Origin: Acidiflorens sp963841945
GTDB taxonomy: Bacteria > Acidobacteriota > Terriglobia > Terriglobales > Acidobacteriaceae
Assembly: GCA_963841945.1 (NCBI GenBank)
Contig: CAWJFC010000028.1
Coordinates: forward strand, 62,001-126,000
Reading direction: 5' to 3'
Length of the DNA: 64,000 bases
Below are positions 63,057 through 64,000 of this stretch, piece by piece. The notes under the pieces are model-generated. The model saw only the letters and a program-made list of their open reading frames with translations, was not told where the DNA came from and did not search any database. The position numbers were made by a program, and so were the translations under genes. Positions within the stretch are counted from its first letter, which is position 1. Every line of letters begins with the position of its first letter.

Positions 63057-64000
63057 CTAGCCCTGCATCACAAAACGTTCCGAATGCTCGAGAATTTCCG
63101 TAACCAGTTCGGGAGTCGCCGCCTCGGCATAAACCCGCAGAAGCCGTTCGGTTCCCGACGCGCGAAACAATACCCAGGGGTCCGCACCGTTGCCGTTCTT
63201 GGGAGCGTCCAGATAAAGTTTTATTCCGTCCCGATTCTCTTTGCGGAGCACCGCATAAGGCCCGACCCGCGTAGTCCTATTGTCGCTTGCGCGCCGCACC
63301 GCCCCATTTTTCAATTCGTCCGAAATGTGCAGATCGCGGCGCCCAAAATAATGCGACCCATATTCGCGCTGGAGATCCTCGACTAACTGGCCGAGCGGTT
63401 TGCCTTCTTCCGCCATTGCATTCGCCAGCAATAATGCATTCAGAATGCCGTCGCGCTCCGGCAGAAAACGCCCATATCCAATGCCGCCTGATTCTTCTCC
63501 CGCAATCAGAATTTCCCGTTCCATCATTAAGTCTGCGGCGTACTTGAATCCGATGGAAACCTCGTGCAGTTTTCTTCCATGCCGTGCCGCAATCCGGTCC
63601 ATCATGCCGGTGGTATTGAACGCGCGCACCACATCCCCCGGCCACTTCTTCCGCGTCAGCAACCAGTTCAGCAGCACCGACATGCACTTGTGCGAATCGA
63701 CGAAGCTTCCGTCTTCGGCCACCGCGCCGATTCTATCCGCGTCGCCATCGGTGACCAGCCCGGCATGACATTTTTCTTTGACGACTGTCTCTTGTAACAG
63801 CGCAACGTGCGGGAGAATCGGCTCCGGATTGATTCCGGGAAAAAGCGGATTCACATCCTGGCGAATCGCAACATACCGAATTTCGTTCTTATCGAAGATC
63901 GAAGGGAGAACCCCGCGACCCGAACCATACATCGAGTCGATCGCAAACTTGAAATTTGCGCTGCGGATTAAATCGAGGTCCGCGAATTGGCATACCCCCT
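63057..64000 (-). CDS. Phosphoglucomutase/phosphomannomutase family enzyme (5' end outside window)
   Basis: At least 314 codons; open to the right edge, so the start and the phosphoserine loop are not seen. Present: Mg-binding DGDADR in domain 2, the domain 3 sugar loop GEESGGIGYGRFLPERDG, and the domain 4 phosphate-binding loop RASGTERLLRVYAEA. It interconverts hexose 1- and 6-phosphates; whether glucose, mannose or glucosamine is preferred cannot be told. GEESGG is more usual for phosphoglucomutase-like archaeal/bacterial members than for GlmM (GEQSGH). Confidence 0.9.
   Translation of the reverse strand, partial: GVCQFADLDLIRSANFKFAIDSMYGSGRGVLPSIFDKNEIRYVAIRQDVNPLFPGINPEPILPHVALLQETVVKEKCHAGLVTDGDADRIGAVAEDGSFVDSHKCMSVLLNWLLTRKKWPGDVVRAFNTTGMMDRIAARHGRKLHEVSIGFKYAADLMMEREILIAGEESGGIGYGRFLPERDGILNALLLANAMAEEGKPLGQLVEDLQREYGSHYFGRRDLHISDELKNGAVRRASDNRTTRVGPYAVLRKENRDGIKLYLDAPKNGNGADPWVLFRASGTERLLRVYAEAATPELVTEILEHSERFVMQG

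Overview
The window looks like chromosomal DNA of a Gram-negative bacterium of the phylum Acidobacteriota (class Terriglobia, Koribacter/Terriglobus-like). This is inference from gene content and style. It has lipid A and Kdo genes (fabZ, lpxA, kdsB), a long Ser/Thr kinase with a TPR tail, many secreted proteins of unknown role, GC-rich codons, frequent GTG/TTG starts with GGAGG sites, and intergenic GC-rich palindromes. No rRNA, tRNA, CRISPR array, prophage or intact insertion sequence was seen. Both ends cut a gene: a PQQ-type beta-propeller protein on the left and a phosphoglucomutase-family enzyme on the right.

Layout. 1-9 kb: propeller fragment, serA divergent from a GNAT acetyltransferase, a DUF2231/cupredoxin/metallophosphoesterase run, superoxide dismutase, SthA transhydrogenase, a hydrolase and a metallo-beta-lactamase-fold protein. 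9-12 kb: a secreted homologue of plant/fungal PNGase A and a second secreted protein. 12-17.5 kb: repeat-rich spacer, a long leader, a B12-dependent ribonucleotide reductase (nrdJ) interrupted by two frameshifts, and another frameshifted gene. 17.4-19.7 kb: a DEDDh exonuclease and nucleotidyltransferase pair between 126-bp direct repeats. 20-28.6 kb: amidohydrolase, fabZ-lpxA, YceI, FAD oxidoreductase, type III polyketide synthase, cytochrome c, recX. 28.8-34.7 kb: FecR/Trp-rich protein, a HemA with Ser in place of the catalytic Cys, two tandem small cytochromes, a CZB protein. 34.7-48.5 kb: glnS, a rhomboid-TPR fusion, a HigBA-type toxin-antitoxin pair, gltX, a GGDEF/HD-GYP protein, a Ser/Thr kinase, a frameshifted glucoamylase. 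48.7-64 kb: secreted unknowns, an LMF1-like protein, a phytoene-desaturase-like enzyme, DUF4142, manganese catalase, GT87-like protein, GH38 alpha-mannosidase, kdsB, an M48 protease and the mutase.

Themes. Oxidative-stress and redox functions recur (SOD, Mn catalase, SthA, cupredoxin, c-type cytochromes). Two secreted enzymes could together attack N-glycoproteins (PNGase A-like and GH38). Several genes have a -10-like hexamer only 6-8 nt before the start codon, which suggests leaderless mRNAs. The best candidate for an undescribed system is the exonuclease/nucleotidyltransferase cassette at 17.4-19.7 kb; the most surprising single residue is the Cys-to-Ser change in HemA. Four frameshifts in otherwise well-preserved genes need to be separated from sequencing or assembly error.
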